This document shows positions 35,188 through 43,444 of a DNA stretch of 64,000 nucleotides, piece after piece (the first letter of the stretch is position 1; every line of letters begins with the position of its first letter). Source of the stretch: Pseudoduganella violacea. Lineage in GTDB: Bacteria; Pseudomonadota; Gammaproteobacteria; Burkholderiales; Burkholderiaceae_D. The position numbers and the translations under genes are program-made. Location: the NCBI RefSeq assembly GCF_014191875.1, contig NZ_JACHXD010000012.1, forward strand, positions 1 to 64,000, written 5' to 3'. The notes below the pieces were generated by a model that saw only the letters and a list, made by a program, of their open reading frames with translations, was not told where the DNA came from and did no database searches.

Positions 35188-36151
35188 CGGCTGTTTCGCC
35201 TACAAGAAAGGCCGCGCCGGCAAAGACGCCGGAAAGAATGCGCGCCAGATCGTCGCGCAGGGTCTCGGCATCGTCCACGATATTTCCCAGTCGGGCAAAG
35301 TCATGCACCATGCCGGGATAAATTTTCAGGGTGGTCGCCACGCCGGCATCGCGCAGCTTGGCGGCATACGCCACGCCCTCATCCAGCAGCGGATCGTATT
35401 CGGCCAGGACGATATGCGCCGGGGCCAGACCGGAGACGTCGGATGCCGCCAGCGGCGCAAAGCGCCAGTCGTTGCGCTCATCCTGGTGATTCAGGTAGTT
35501 GGCGAACATCCATTGCAAGGTCGCCGCTTCCAGCAGATAGCCGCTGCCGTGACGCTGGTGGGATTGGCTGTTTTGCTGGCTGCTGGTGCAGGGATAGATC
35601 AGCACCTGCAGCGCGGGCTGCTGCTCGCCGGACTGGCGCAGGGCGATGCACAGCGCGGCCGCCAGCGTGCCGCCGGCGCTGTCGCCGCCAACAGCCAGGC
35701 GCCGGCTGTCGATGCCATGGTCCGCCGCATGGCCGCGCAGCCAGTTCCAGGCCTCGCGCGCATCATCGAAGGCGCCCGGGAATTTGTGTTCCGGCGCCAG
35801 ACGGTAGTCAACGGCCAGCACCTTGCATGGCGTGCGCTCGGCCAGGTCGCGGCAAAGCGCATCGTGGGAATCCAGGCCGCCTATGCAAAAGCCGCCGCCG
35901 TGGAAGAACAGCAGGCACGGCAGGGCGTCCGTGGCGGGCGGCGAATACAGGCGGGCGCCGATCTGGCGGCCGCCGGGGCCGGATAGGGAAAGATCCTGGG
36001 TGGCGACCGATTCGGCGCCGGGCCTATCGATCATGGGCGTGGCGGCGTCGTAGCTGGCACGGGCGGCAGCCGGCGTTTGCAGATGCATGGGCTGGCTGTC
36101 GCCGAGCTGCACCAGCTCCAGGAAAGACTCGAGATCGGGATTGAGCGGCAT
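35180..36151 (-). CDS. HSL-family alpha/beta-hydrolase (esterase)
   Basis: The 323-residue cytoplasmic hydrolase shows the hormone-sensitive-lipase family oxyanion motif FFHGGGFCIGG, the nucleophile in GGDSAGG, then AEYDPLLDEG (Asp) and GMVHDF (His), completing the triad. The start is ATG 36149-36151; the reading frame stays open far upstream, but that part is antisense to the formyltransferase gene. It is the first gene of an operon with the acetyltransferase, 30 bases after an iron-starvation box. It might hydrolyse a siderophore ester or an acyl intermediate. No such role is proven for this subfamily; ferri-siderophore esterases like Fes or IroE are a different family. Confidence 0.88.
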   Translation of the reverse strand: MPLNPDLESFLELVQLGDSQPMHLQTPAAARASYDAATPMIDRPGAESVATQDLSLSGPGGRQIGARLYSPPATDALPCLLFFHGGGFCIGGLDSHDALCRDLAERTPCKVLAVDYRLAPEHKFPGAFDDAREAWNWLRGHAADHGIDSRRLAVGGDSAGGTLAAALCIALRQSGEQQPALQVLIYPCTSSQQNSQSHQRHGSGYLLEAATLQWMFANYLNHQDERNDWRFAPLAASDVSGLAPAHIVLAEYDPLLDEGVAYAAKLRDAGVATTLKIYPGMVHDFARLGNIVDDAETLRDDLARILSGVFAGAAFLVGETADD

Positions 36152-36181
36152 GGCGAACAAAAATGATGACGGTGTCTTCTT

Positions 36182-36206
36182 GACGATCCGCCGCGCGCTT
36201 TGTTTA
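36182..36206 (-). promoter_or_regulatory. Iron-starvation sigma promoter (TAAAC-N16-CGTC) before the esterase
   Basis: Read on the minus strand: TAAAC (36206-36202), 16 bases, CGTC (36185-36182), ending 30 bases before the esterase ATG. It has the same element and spacing as the box before pvdA. Confidence 0.78.
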
Positions 36207-36208
36207 AC

Positions 36209-36233
36209 TAACTTTTTTGCGCGCTCGCTCGTC
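36209..36233 (+). promoter_or_regulatory. Weaker iron-starvation-type promoter before the formyltransferase
   Basis: TAACT-N16-CGTC at 36209-36233 departs from the strong boxes at one base of the -35 element. A second, weaker candidate, TAAGT-N16-CGTT, lies at 36242-36266. Either could drive the gene at 36332. The spacing agrees with the strong boxes. Confidence 0.5.
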
Positions 36234-36331
36234 ATGGAGATTAAGTCCGGCTGTCCGTTGGACGTTCGCATTGCCAGCGGGCGGAAAAGCCTGTCCGGCC
36301 CGAATAACCAATTTCTGATCGCATCCATTCT

Positions 36332-37171
36332 ATGTCGAAGGCAAAAATCGTCTATATCTGCTCGTTGAGGAACGCCACCGCCGATCAGGCGGGGCAGTAC
36401 ATCGAGTATAAGGAACAGCAGCGCTATATGAAGTCGCCGCTGGAATATCTGACCGAGGCGCTCAACGAGACCAGTCTGGGCCAAGCCTATAGCCTGGAGG
36501 CCGTCATCTATGACGATGACGAGAGCTCGCCGCGCGACCGCGAAAAACTGGCCGACTACGGTTTCCGCCGCGAAGCGGGGAAAAAGTGGATCTATCCGGA
36601 AGGCCTGGCCGTGCAAGGGCGTCCGCTGGACAGCCTGCTGCAGCCGATTCCCTCCACTTACCGCATCCATGCCAAGGGTTCGCCGGAGCATGTGGCGGGC
36701 AAGCGCGATTTCGAAGCCCGCCTGCTGGCCCGGCTGAATGAGCTGGATGCCGATCTGGTGGTACTCGATGGCCTGCTGGTCATCCTGGACGAGCTGGTAC
36801 GTCCCGGCGCGGCCTATCACCGCCGCATCGTGAATATCCATCCAGGCATCACGCGTCTGGAGTCGCCCTATGAGCGGCGCGGCGCATGGGCCACGCTGGA
36901 CGCCTTGTATGGCGCGCGCGGCGAAAAGGTCGTGGACTGGAATACCCGCGAGACCGTAGCGGTGGAGCCGCTGCGGATGACGGGCGCCTCCTTCCACTAT
37001 GTCGACAACGGCATCGATTCGGGCGAGGTGATTGTGGATGTGCTGAAGACCGAGATCGACCCGGAAGATACGATTCTGGAGCTGCGCTGGAATAACTTCA
37101 ATTACAGCCTGTTCCCGGCGCTCTACCAGGGGCTGACGCTGATGGCCGGCCGCCTGCGCAAGGCTGCCTGA
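36332..37171 (+). CDS. pvdF: N5-hydroxyornithine formyltransferase (PvdF-like)
   Basis: The 279-residue protein matches PvdF in length and motifs. The formyltransferase catalytic residues fall at Asn168 and His170 in VNIHPGITR and at Asp229 in VDNGIDSGEV. The N-terminal part (VYICSLRNATADQAG) is also PvdF-like. PvdF uses formyl-tetrahydrofolate to formylate hydroxyornithine before it is loaded by the NRPS, producing the formyl-hydroxamate iron ligand. With pvdA it supplies the building block of this cluster. No good ribosome site is visible before ATG 36332. Confidence 0.92.
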   Translation: MSKAKIVYICSLRNATADQAGQYIEYKEQQRYMKSPLEYLTEALNETSLGQAYSLEAVIYDDDESSPRDREKLADYGFRREAGKKWIYPEGLAVQGRPLDSLLQPIPSTYRIHAKGSPEHVAGKRDFEARLLARLNELDADLVVLDGLLVILDELVRPGAAYHRRIVNIHPGITRLESPYERRGAWATLDALYGARGEKVVDWNTRETVAVEPLRMTGASFHYVDNGIDSGEVIVDVLKTEIDPEDTILELRWNNFNYSLFPALYQGLTLMAGRLRKAA

Positions 37172-37188
37172 TCCAAGCCCGGATGCGG

Positions 37189-37224
37189 AAAACGGGGCCG
37201 GGCCGAAAAGTCCGGCCCCGTTTT
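37189..37224. terminator. Bidirectional terminator between formyltransferase and TonB receptor
   Basis: A perfect 13-base stem, AAAACGGGGCCGG (37189-37201) with its complement (37212-37224), has A and T ends so that a U tract arises on both strands. It separates two convergent genes. Confidence 0.92.
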
Positions 37225-37234
37225 GTTCAGGCGC

Positions 37235-39433
37235 TTAGAACTTGTACTTCAGGGTCGCCAGCACATTGCGCGGCGCGCCGAAGGTGATGTTCTTGAACGT
37301 GTCGATCTGGTTGGCGTAGTACTTCTTGTCAAACAGATTGTTCACATTCACCTGCAGCGAGAGCTGGGGACTGAACTGGTAGTGCGCCATCAGGCTGGCC
37401 ACCGCGTAGGAGTCCTGGCCCACTTGCAGCGGCTTGCCGTTGCGCGGGTCGATGAACTCGGCGTAGCTGCGGCCTTCCCAATTCACGCCGCCGCCGATGG
37501 CCAGCTTGCTCCATGCGCCAGGCAGGCGATATTTGGTGTACGCCTTCAGCATCTTGTGCGGATGCGCGGTGTTGATGTCCTTGCCGCTGGCATCCTCGCT
37601 GTCGAACTGGCTCCAGCCCAGGCTTGCGCTCCAGCCGGGGAGCAGTTCGCCGCTCAGCTCAAACTCGTAGCCCTTGGTTTTGGTGCCGCTGGTGGTCTTG
37701 TAAGCCTGTTCGCGCGTGTTGGGAATGACCTCGTTGCCGTCCGGGATGGCGAAGTTGTCCTGCTTGATCTGGAACAGCGCGAACGAGGTATTCAGTTTGC
37801 CGTCAAACAGCTCGCCTTTGACGCCGGCTTCCAGAGCCTTGCCTTTCAGCGGATCGATATAGGTGCCGCTCTTGTCGCGGTAGTTTTGCGGATCGAAGAT
37901 GCTGGTATAGCTGGCGTACAGCGAGGTATGCGGCGTCAGGTCGTACAGTGCGCCGACATAGGGCGTGATCTCGCCGTTATGGCGGATTTTGAAGGCGTTG
38001 GCCGTCCACAGCGCCTGGTCGCCCTTGCGTTCCCAATTGGTGAAGCGGCTGCCGACGATGAATTTGAGCGCATCCGTCGCTTGCAGACGGGCCATGGCAT
38101 AGGCGCTGGTCTGGGTGTCGCGGGTGAAGGAACCGGTCTGGTAGGGCGCCCATTTCGGCTCGGGATAATTGCCGGTCCAGGCGCGGAAGTCGCCGATCGG
38201 CGGCAGCACGCTGGCGTCGCTGGACAGCCACAGCGTCTTGTGCGTGCCATGCAGCAGGCCGACCGCCAGTTCGTGCTTGCGGCCCAGCAGTTCGAACGGG
38301 CCGGATGCGGTGAAGCCGACGTCGTTTTGTTTGTCGCTCACGCCATAACCGATGATCCATGGCTCCAGTCCCAGGCCGGTGTTGCGGTCCACCATGCCAT
38401 CCATCCAGTTCAGGCGCTGGTCGCCGGTATTGCTGCGGTGGTTGGCCGTGAACTGCAGTTTCCATTGATTGGCCAGGCGGTGTTCCACGGTGGCGAAGGC
38501 GGTGCGCTGCTTGGTGTTCCAGAAGTTCCAGTTGGCGGCGGTGGTGGTGGAGCGGTCCCAGTCGGTGCGCGTGCCGTCGCTGTAGAAGATGGGCAGGCCG
38601 GCCCACTGGTTGCCGCGGTGGCGGTCGCGCTGCTCGCTGAAGCCGAAGCTCAGGCGGGTGTCCGGCGTCAGATCGGCGTCGATCACGCCATATGCCAGGG
38701 TTTTCTTGGTGTTTTCCAGGCGGATGAAGTTATCCTTGTCCTCGGCGCTGATGACCACGCGGCCCCGGATCGTGCCTTCCTTGTTCAGCGGCGAACTCAG
38801 ATCCACCACGCCGTTGCGCTTGTCCCAGGAGCCCAGGCCCAGGCTGGCCGAACCGGCGAACACCTTGCTGTCCGCGTGTTTGCGGATCAGATTGATGGAG
38901 GCGGAGGGGTTGCCGGTGCCGCTCATCAGGCCCGTTGCGCCGCGCACGATCTCAACCCGGTCGTAGATTATCGTATCGGCCTTGGCTTCGCCCTCGTTGG
39001 CGCCCGGCATGGGGATCCCGTCCAGCTGGATTTTGTCGATCTGGAAGCCGCGTGCATAAAAGTAGCTGCGCACGCTGTCGATTTCCTTGGCCGATACGCC
39101 GGTGGTGCTATTGACCACGTCGAACACGGTCTGCAGGGCTTGATCGTCCAGCCTTTCGCGCGTAATCACGGTGACCGATTGCGGCGTGTCGCGGATCGAG
39201 AGATTCAGGCCGGTGGCGCTGGTGCTGCCGCTGGTGGTATACGAGCCGCTGCCTTCGGAGGGGCCGGTGGCGCCCGCGGTGACCGTGACCAGGCCAAGGG
39301 TTTGACCATCCCTTGCCGGCGCGGCCGGGGCTTGCTGGGCGTGGGCCGCACCGCCAAGGGTAAGGCTGGCAACGGCCATTTGCAGGGCCAGCGCGCCGCG
39401 CCGGAGGGGAATATGACTGAGTTTAATGTGCAT
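37235..39433 (-). CDS. TonB-dependent ferri-siderophore receptor
   Basis: The 732-residue outer-membrane receptor has a signal peptide (MHIKLSHIPLRRGALALQ, cut after AHA). A plug domain follows (DTPQSVTVITRERLDDQ, GVSAKEIDS, FYARGFQIDKIQLDGIP, YDRVEIVRGATGLMSGTG, INLIRK), then a beta-barrel ending in the typical aromatic LKYKF. It belongs to the FpvA/FoxA/FhuE type of hydroxamate-siderophore receptors. There is no long N-terminal signalling domain before the plug, consistent with the truncated FecR: cell-surface signalling seems absent. The start is ATG 39431-39433. An iron-starvation box lies 77 bases upstream. Confidence 0.94.
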   Translation of the reverse strand: MHIKLSHIPLRRGALALQMAVASLTLGGAAHAQQAPAAPARDGQTLGLVTVTAGATGPSEGSGSYTTSGSTSATGLNLSIRDTPQSVTVITRERLDDQALQTVFDVVNSTTGVSAKEIDSVRSYFYARGFQIDKIQLDGIPMPGANEGEAKADTIIYDRVEIVRGATGLMSGTGNPSASINLIRKHADSKVFAGSASLGLGSWDKRNGVVDLSSPLNKEGTIRGRVVISAEDKDNFIRLENTKKTLAYGVIDADLTPDTRLSFGFSEQRDRHRGNQWAGLPIFYSDGTRTDWDRSTTTAANWNFWNTKQRTAFATVEHRLANQWKLQFTANHRSNTGDQRLNWMDGMVDRNTGLGLEPWIIGYGVSDKQNDVGFTASGPFELLGRKHELAVGLLHGTHKTLWLSSDASVLPPIGDFRAWTGNYPEPKWAPYQTGSFTRDTQTSAYAMARLQATDALKFIVGSRFTNWERKGDQALWTANAFKIRHNGEITPYVGALYDLTPHTSLYASYTSIFDPQNYRDKSGTYIDPLKGKALEAGVKGELFDGKLNTSFALFQIKQDNFAIPDGNEVIPNTREQAYKTTSGTKTKGYEFELSGELLPGWSASLGWSQFDSEDASGKDINTAHPHKMLKAYTKYRLPGAWSKLAIGGGVNWEGRSYAEFIDPRNGKPLQVGQDSYAVASLMAHYQFSPQLSLQVNVNNLFDKKYYANQIDTFKNITFGAPRNVLATLKYKF

Positions 39434-39510
39434 TTTTGCTTGCTTTGTTGATAATAAAGGAATGCGGATGCGCGTGCTCAAAAAATGGGCGCGACAAGCC
39501 GTACCCCTCT

Positions 39511-39535
39511 GACGAATCAGCGGGGTAGAAATTTA
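39511..39535 (-). promoter_or_regulatory. Iron-starvation sigma promoter (TAAAT-N16-CGTC) before the TonB receptor
   Basis: Minus-strand TAAAT (39535-39531), 16 bases, CGTC (39514-39511). It shares ATTAAATTTC with the box before mbtH, and lies in the gap between pvdA and the receptor gene. Confidence 0.82.
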
Positions 39536-39609
39536 ATAAAAAGATGCGCCGCCGTTGCGGCGGGCCTGGCTTGCGGGGCCGGGGAGGAGGGCGGCCCCGC
39601 GGCGGGGGG

Positions 39610-40845
39610 TTACACGGTGGCGTGCAGCGCGGCGCCGATTTCCTGGCTGCGGATGGCGGTAATGGAGAGCAGGGTGTCGGACAGGCCATGCGACGCTTCG
39701 CAGCTGCCCTGCAGGAAGACGCGCGGTTGGAAGCGATCGTCGGCGATCAATTGGTAGTTGCGGTCCACGGCCATATTGTCCAGCCATGGCGCCAGGGGCG
39801 CGAGCAGGTTCTGATGCTGCTGGCGGCGGTAGCCGGTGGCCAGGATCACGGCGTCGTAGCGGCTGGCGAAGGTGGTGCCGCTGTCCTGGTCCTTCAGCTG
39901 CAGCTGGATGCCGCCGGCTTCGGCGTTCACCTCGATCACCTCGTGGCGGCGCAGGAACTGGTGGCGCTGATGGCCCAGCACTTTTTGCTGGTAGAAGACG
40001 TGGAAGATCTGTTCGATCAGATCCGTGTCGGCCACGGCGTAATTGGTGTTCAGGTGTTCCTCGATCAGGGCGGCGCGCTCGGACGGCGCTTGCTTGAACA
40101 CATAGTCGGTGTAGTCCGCGTTGAAGATTTCATTGATGAAGGGGCTGTCGTCGGCCGGCTTCATGGCGCGCGCCCGCGTCACCAGGTCCACATTGCAGCC
40201 CTTGCCGTGCAGGTCCATGAAGATTTCGGCGGCGCTCTGGCCGGCGCCGATCACGGCGATGCGGCGCGCATCCTTTAACTGGTTCATGCTGCCCAGGTAG
40301 GCGCTGGAATGGAAGACGCGGGCATCGTTGCGGAAAGGCGCGAAGCATTCCGGAATGGAGGCGGTGCCGCCGACGCTGACCACGAGATTTTGTGCCTGGC
40401 GCTCATGCTGCTGGCCCTGGCTGTCGCGCGAGAGCACCGTCAAATGCGTCACCTGGCCATCCTTCTGCACCGGCAGGACCGCCGTCACCTCCTCGCCGTA
40501 GCGGGTCTGCGCGGCGAACTGGCGCGCGGCCCAGGCCAGGTAGTCGTTGAATTCGTAGCGGCTGGGGTAGAAGGTTTTCAGATTGATGAAATCGGGCAGG
40601 CGCTGTTGCTGATGCAGGTAGTTCAGAAAAGTGAAGCGGCTGGACGGGTTGCGCAGCGTGGCCAGATCCTTGAGGAAGGAGATTTGCATATGGGTGCCAT
40701 CCAGCAGCATGCCTGGATGCCAGGCGAAGTGCTCCTGCTTTTCGAGATACAACGCGTCCGCCGCATGGCCTTGCTCTTGCAGCGCAATGGCCAGCGCCAG
40801 ATTGGATGGGCCGAAGCCGATGCCGATGAGATTATGGATGTGCAT
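39610..40845 (-). CDS. pvdA: L-ornithine N5-monooxygenase (PvdA-like)
   Basis: The 411-residue FAD- and NADPH-dependent enzyme hydroxylates the ornithine side-chain nitrogen, the first step to hydroxamate ligands. Motifs seen: FAD site GIGFGPSNLALA, MQISFLKDLATLRNP, the NADPH site AVIGAGQSAAE, FVNEIF-like FINEIFNADYTD, and the C-terminal DAVILATGY. The start is ATG 40843-40845 (AGGAC upstream; protein begins MHIHNLIGIG), rather than the longer open frame. It is transcribed toward the TonB receptor from an iron-starvation box 64 bases upstream; the receptor also has its own box. Confidence 0.95.
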   Translation of the reverse strand: MHIHNLIGIGFGPSNLALAIALQEQGHAADALYLEKQEHFAWHPGMLLDGTHMQISFLKDLATLRNPSSRFTFLNYLHQQQRLPDFINLKTFYPSRYEFNDYLAWAARQFAAQTRYGEEVTAVLPVQKDGQVTHLTVLSRDSQGQQHERQAQNLVVSVGGTASIPECFAPFRNDARVFHSSAYLGSMNQLKDARRIAVIGAGQSAAEIFMDLHGKGCNVDLVTRARAMKPADDSPFINEIFNADYTDYVFKQAPSERAALIEEHLNTNYAVADTDLIEQIFHVFYQQKVLGHQRHQFLRRHEVIEVNAEAGGIQLQLKDQDSGTTFASRYDAVILATGYRRQQHQNLLAPLAPWLDNMAVDRNYQLIADDRFQPRVFLQGSCEASHGLSDTLLSITAIRSQEIGAALHATV

Positions 40846-40909
40846 GGTGTTTGTCCTGTTATTCCTGTTAATCGGTTTGGGAACCGGCGTTGTACGGTCT
40901 TGCAGGCAT

Positions 40910-40934
40910 GACGATCCTGGCTTCAAAGTGTTTA
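40910..40934 (-). promoter_or_regulatory. Iron-starvation sigma promoter (TAAAC-N16-CGTC) before pvdA
   Basis: Minus-strand TAAAC (40934-40930), 16 bases, CGTC (40913-40910), in the divergent pvdA/pvdQ region. Confidence 0.78.
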
Positions 40935-40963
40935 GCCTTGCGCGCTTTTTTCCTGTGAAGGCT

Positions 40964-40987
40964 TAAAAAACCTTGCGCTGAAACGTC
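40964..40987 (+). promoter_or_regulatory. Weaker iron-starvation-type promoter before pvdQ
   Basis: TAAAAAA starting at 40964 is followed by CGTC at 40984-40987; the spacing is 15 or 16 bases depending on where the -35 is placed. It lies 33 bases before the acylase ATG and would drive the acylase, exporter and thioesterase operon. Confidence 0.55.
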
Positions 40988-41020
40988 AGGAGGAAAAGAG
41001 CGCAACGGAAAGGACTGGGA

Positions 41021-43390
41021 ATGTTAAGGAATATGAAACTGGGCATGCTGGCCATGCTGATTTGCGGCGCCGTCCAGGCGGGCAATATCGATATCCGGCG
41101 CACGGCCGACGGCATCCCGCATATCAAGGCGGACAACTGGCGCGGCCTGGGGCTGGGGTACGGCTATGTGCAGGCCGAGGATGCCTTGTGCACGATGAGC
41201 GAAGCCTTTGTAACGTTCAAGGGCCGCCGCAGCCTGCACTGGGGCGCGGCCAACCGCCCCGCGCATGAATCGATGCTGGGCAGATCCAGCAATCTGGAAA
41301 TGGATATTTTCTTCGCCGGCTTCCTGACGCCCGAGCTGATTCAGTCGTACCGCCGCGAACAGCCGGCCGAACTGCAAGAGCTGGTGAACGGCTTTGCCGA
41401 GGGCTTCAACCGCTACGTGAAACTGGCGCGCAAGCAGGGCAAGGCGGCATGCGCCAGCCAGCCCTGGGTGGAAGAAATCGCGGCGGACGATATCTACCGC
41501 CGCATGTATGCGGCGACCATCAGCGCCGGTTACGCGCGCTTTATCCCCGCCATTGTGAACGCGGCGCCGCCCGGGACGAAGGAGCAGGCGCGCAGTGCGG
41601 CCCCACCATCCCTGGATCAACTGCTGGCCCATACCATCGGCAACCAGCCCGGCGTCGGCAGCAATGCCCTGGCGCTGGGTGGCGACGCAAGCGGCAAGGC
41701 ACAGCCGGTCCTATTCGGTAATCCACATTGGTTCTGGCGCGGTCCGGACCGGTTTTACCAAGCCCACTTGAGCATTCCTGGCAAATTGAATGTGGCCGGC
41801 GTCTCCTTCCTTGGCGTGCCGGTGGTGATGATCGGCTTTAACGACCATGTGGCGTGGAGCCATACCGTGTCGGAGGCGCGTCGTTTCGGCCTGTTCGACC
41901 TGGTGCTATCCGGCCCCACCAGCTACCGCGTGGACCAGCAGACAGTGGCGATGCAGGCCAGGACCGTCACGGTTCCCCTGCGCGAAGCCGACGGCAAAGG
42001 TGGCAGCGCCACGCGCACCTTGTATTTCAGCCAGTTCGGCCCCGTGGTCGACTTGGGCGCCCGGTCGCCGCAACTGGCCTGGAGCGGGCAGAAAGCCTTG
42101 GCGCTGCGCGATGTCAATGGCGAGAACTTCCGCGCTTTCCGCACCTTCTTTTACTGGAATCAGGCGCGTTCGCTGGAAGAATTCGTGGCGATCCAGAAGC
42201 GTGAAGCCAGCATCCCCTGGGTGAACACCATTGCCATCGGACGCGGCGACGCGCGGGTCTGGTATGGCGACATCGGCGCCGTGCCAAACGCCCCTGACGA
42301 GCTGCGGGCGCGCTGCGCCACGCCGGTGTCCAAGGCCTTTGCCGGCATCGATGGCGGAACACCGGTACTGGACGGCAGTCGTAGCGACTGCAACTGGCTG
42401 AACGACAGCAGCGCCGCCCAGCCGGGCGCCATGCCGGTTGCGCGCCAACCGGGACTGTTCCGCACCGACTATGTGGCGAATATGAACGACAGCTACTGGC
42501 TGACGAATCCAGCCCAGCCGCTGGAAGGCTACGCCAGGCTGCTGGGCGGCGAGCGCGGCATGCCCTCGCTGCGCAGCAAGGCGGGCCACGGCATCGCTGC
42601 CGGACTGCTGGCGCGCGCGCCGCTGAAACCGGCCGATATGGTGAGCAGCTTGCGCGAACAGGTGCTGGATGCGCGCTCGCTCGCGGCGCAACGATATAAG
42701 GAGCCGCTGCTGCAATCCATCTGCAAGCTTGACGAAGTGGAGGTGAAAGCCGATCCCGAGTCGGGAAAAACCTTCGACGTCGCCCGCAAAGCGTCTTTGG
42801 CTGAGGCGTGCGCCGTGTTGCGCGCCTGGCCGGGCAGCGCCAATGCCCAGGACCGGGGCGCGCTGCTGTGGGAGCAGTTCTGGGCCAGGGTGGAGCGCAT
42901 TCCCGAGGCCGAACGCTTCCAGGTTGCCTACGATCCGGCCCGTCCGCTGGAAACGCCGGCCCAGATCCGGGTCGAAGACCCGCGCATGGCGCAAAGCCTC
43001 GGCGCGGCGGTGCTGGCGATGCAGGCTGATGGCCAGCCGCTTGACGCGCCGCGCGGCCGGGATTTGTTCGCCGGAACGGGCAAGCACCACATCGCACTGT
43101 ACGGCGGCTGCCACCAGGGCGGCTATTTCACGGTCGCCTGCCGTCCGCTGGGCAACCGGGGCTTGACGGAGGAATTCGTGGGCAACAGCTATCTGCAGCT
43201 GGTGCGCTTCGATGAGCAGGGCGCCGTGGCGGAGACCTTGCTGGCCCATGGCCAGAGTGAAACCGGGCTGGATGACGTGGCGCGCAACAGCGCTCTGCAG
43301 CGCTATGCGGCCAAGCGCTGGAGCGTCTTCCCCTTCCGCGATGCCCAGGTTCGGGCCGCCACCGTTTCGCGCACCGTGCTCAAACCATAA
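41021..43390 (+). CDS. pvdQ: Periplasmic Ntn-type acylase (PvdQ-like)
   Basis: The 789-residue protein has a signal peptide (ending AVQA) and the two-chain penicillin-acylase plan. An alpha part is followed by a self-cleavage site before Ser214 in GVGSNALALGG, the catalytic N-terminal serine of the beta chain; HWFWRGPDRFYQAHLSIPG, FLGVPVVMIGFNDHVAWSHT and NGENFRAF are family motifs. PvdQ removes the fatty-acid tail from the pyoverdine precursor in the periplasm, and related enzymes cleave acyl-homoserine lactones. Together with the FAAL loading domain it suggests that the siderophore here is made acylated and trimmed after export. ATG 41021 has GGAAAGGA upstream. Confidence 0.93.
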   Translation: MLRNMKLGMLAMLICGAVQAGNIDIRRTADGIPHIKADNWRGLGLGYGYVQAEDALCTMSEAFVTFKGRRSLHWGAANRPAHESMLGRSSNLEMDIFFAGFLTPELIQSYRREQPAELQELVNGFAEGFNRYVKLARKQGKAACASQPWVEEIAADDIYRRMYAATISAGYARFIPAIVNAAPPGTKEQARSAAPPSLDQLLAHTIGNQPGVGSNALALGGDASGKAQPVLFGNPHWFWRGPDRFYQAHLSIPGKLNVAGVSFLGVPVVMIGFNDHVAWSHTVSEARRFGLFDLVLSGPTSYRVDQQTVAMQARTVTVPLREADGKGGSATRTLYFSQFGPVVDLGARSPQLAWSGQKALALRDVNGENFRAFRTFFYWNQARSLEEFVAIQKREASIPWVNTIAIGRGDARVWYGDIGAVPNAPDELRARCATPVSKAFAGIDGGTPVLDGSRSDCNWLNDSSAAQPGAMPVARQPGLFRTDYVANMNDSYWLTNPAQPLEGYARLLGGERGMPSLRSKAGHGIAAGLLARAPLKPADMVSSLREQVLDARSLAAQRYKEPLLQSICKLDEVEVKADPESGKTFDVARKASLAEACAVLRAWPGSANAQDRGALLWEQFWARVERIPEAERFQVAYDPARPLETPAQIRVEDPRMAQSLGAAVLAMQADGQPLDAPRGRDLFAGTGKHHIALYGGCHQGGYFTVACRPLGNRGLTEEFVGNSYLQLVRFDEQGAVAETLLAHGQSETGLDDVARNSALQRYAAKRWSVFPFRDAQVRAATVSRTVLKP

Positions 43391-43444
43391 ACAAGCGGCC
43401 CAGCCATTCGTCTTGCTAGCAAAACCATACACAAGGATTCAAAT

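Noticed and set aside
36152..36997. N-terminal extension of the esterase frame
   Set aside because: The extra part is antisense to the pvdF-like gene and to the promoter region; the hydrolase family starts near ATG 36151.
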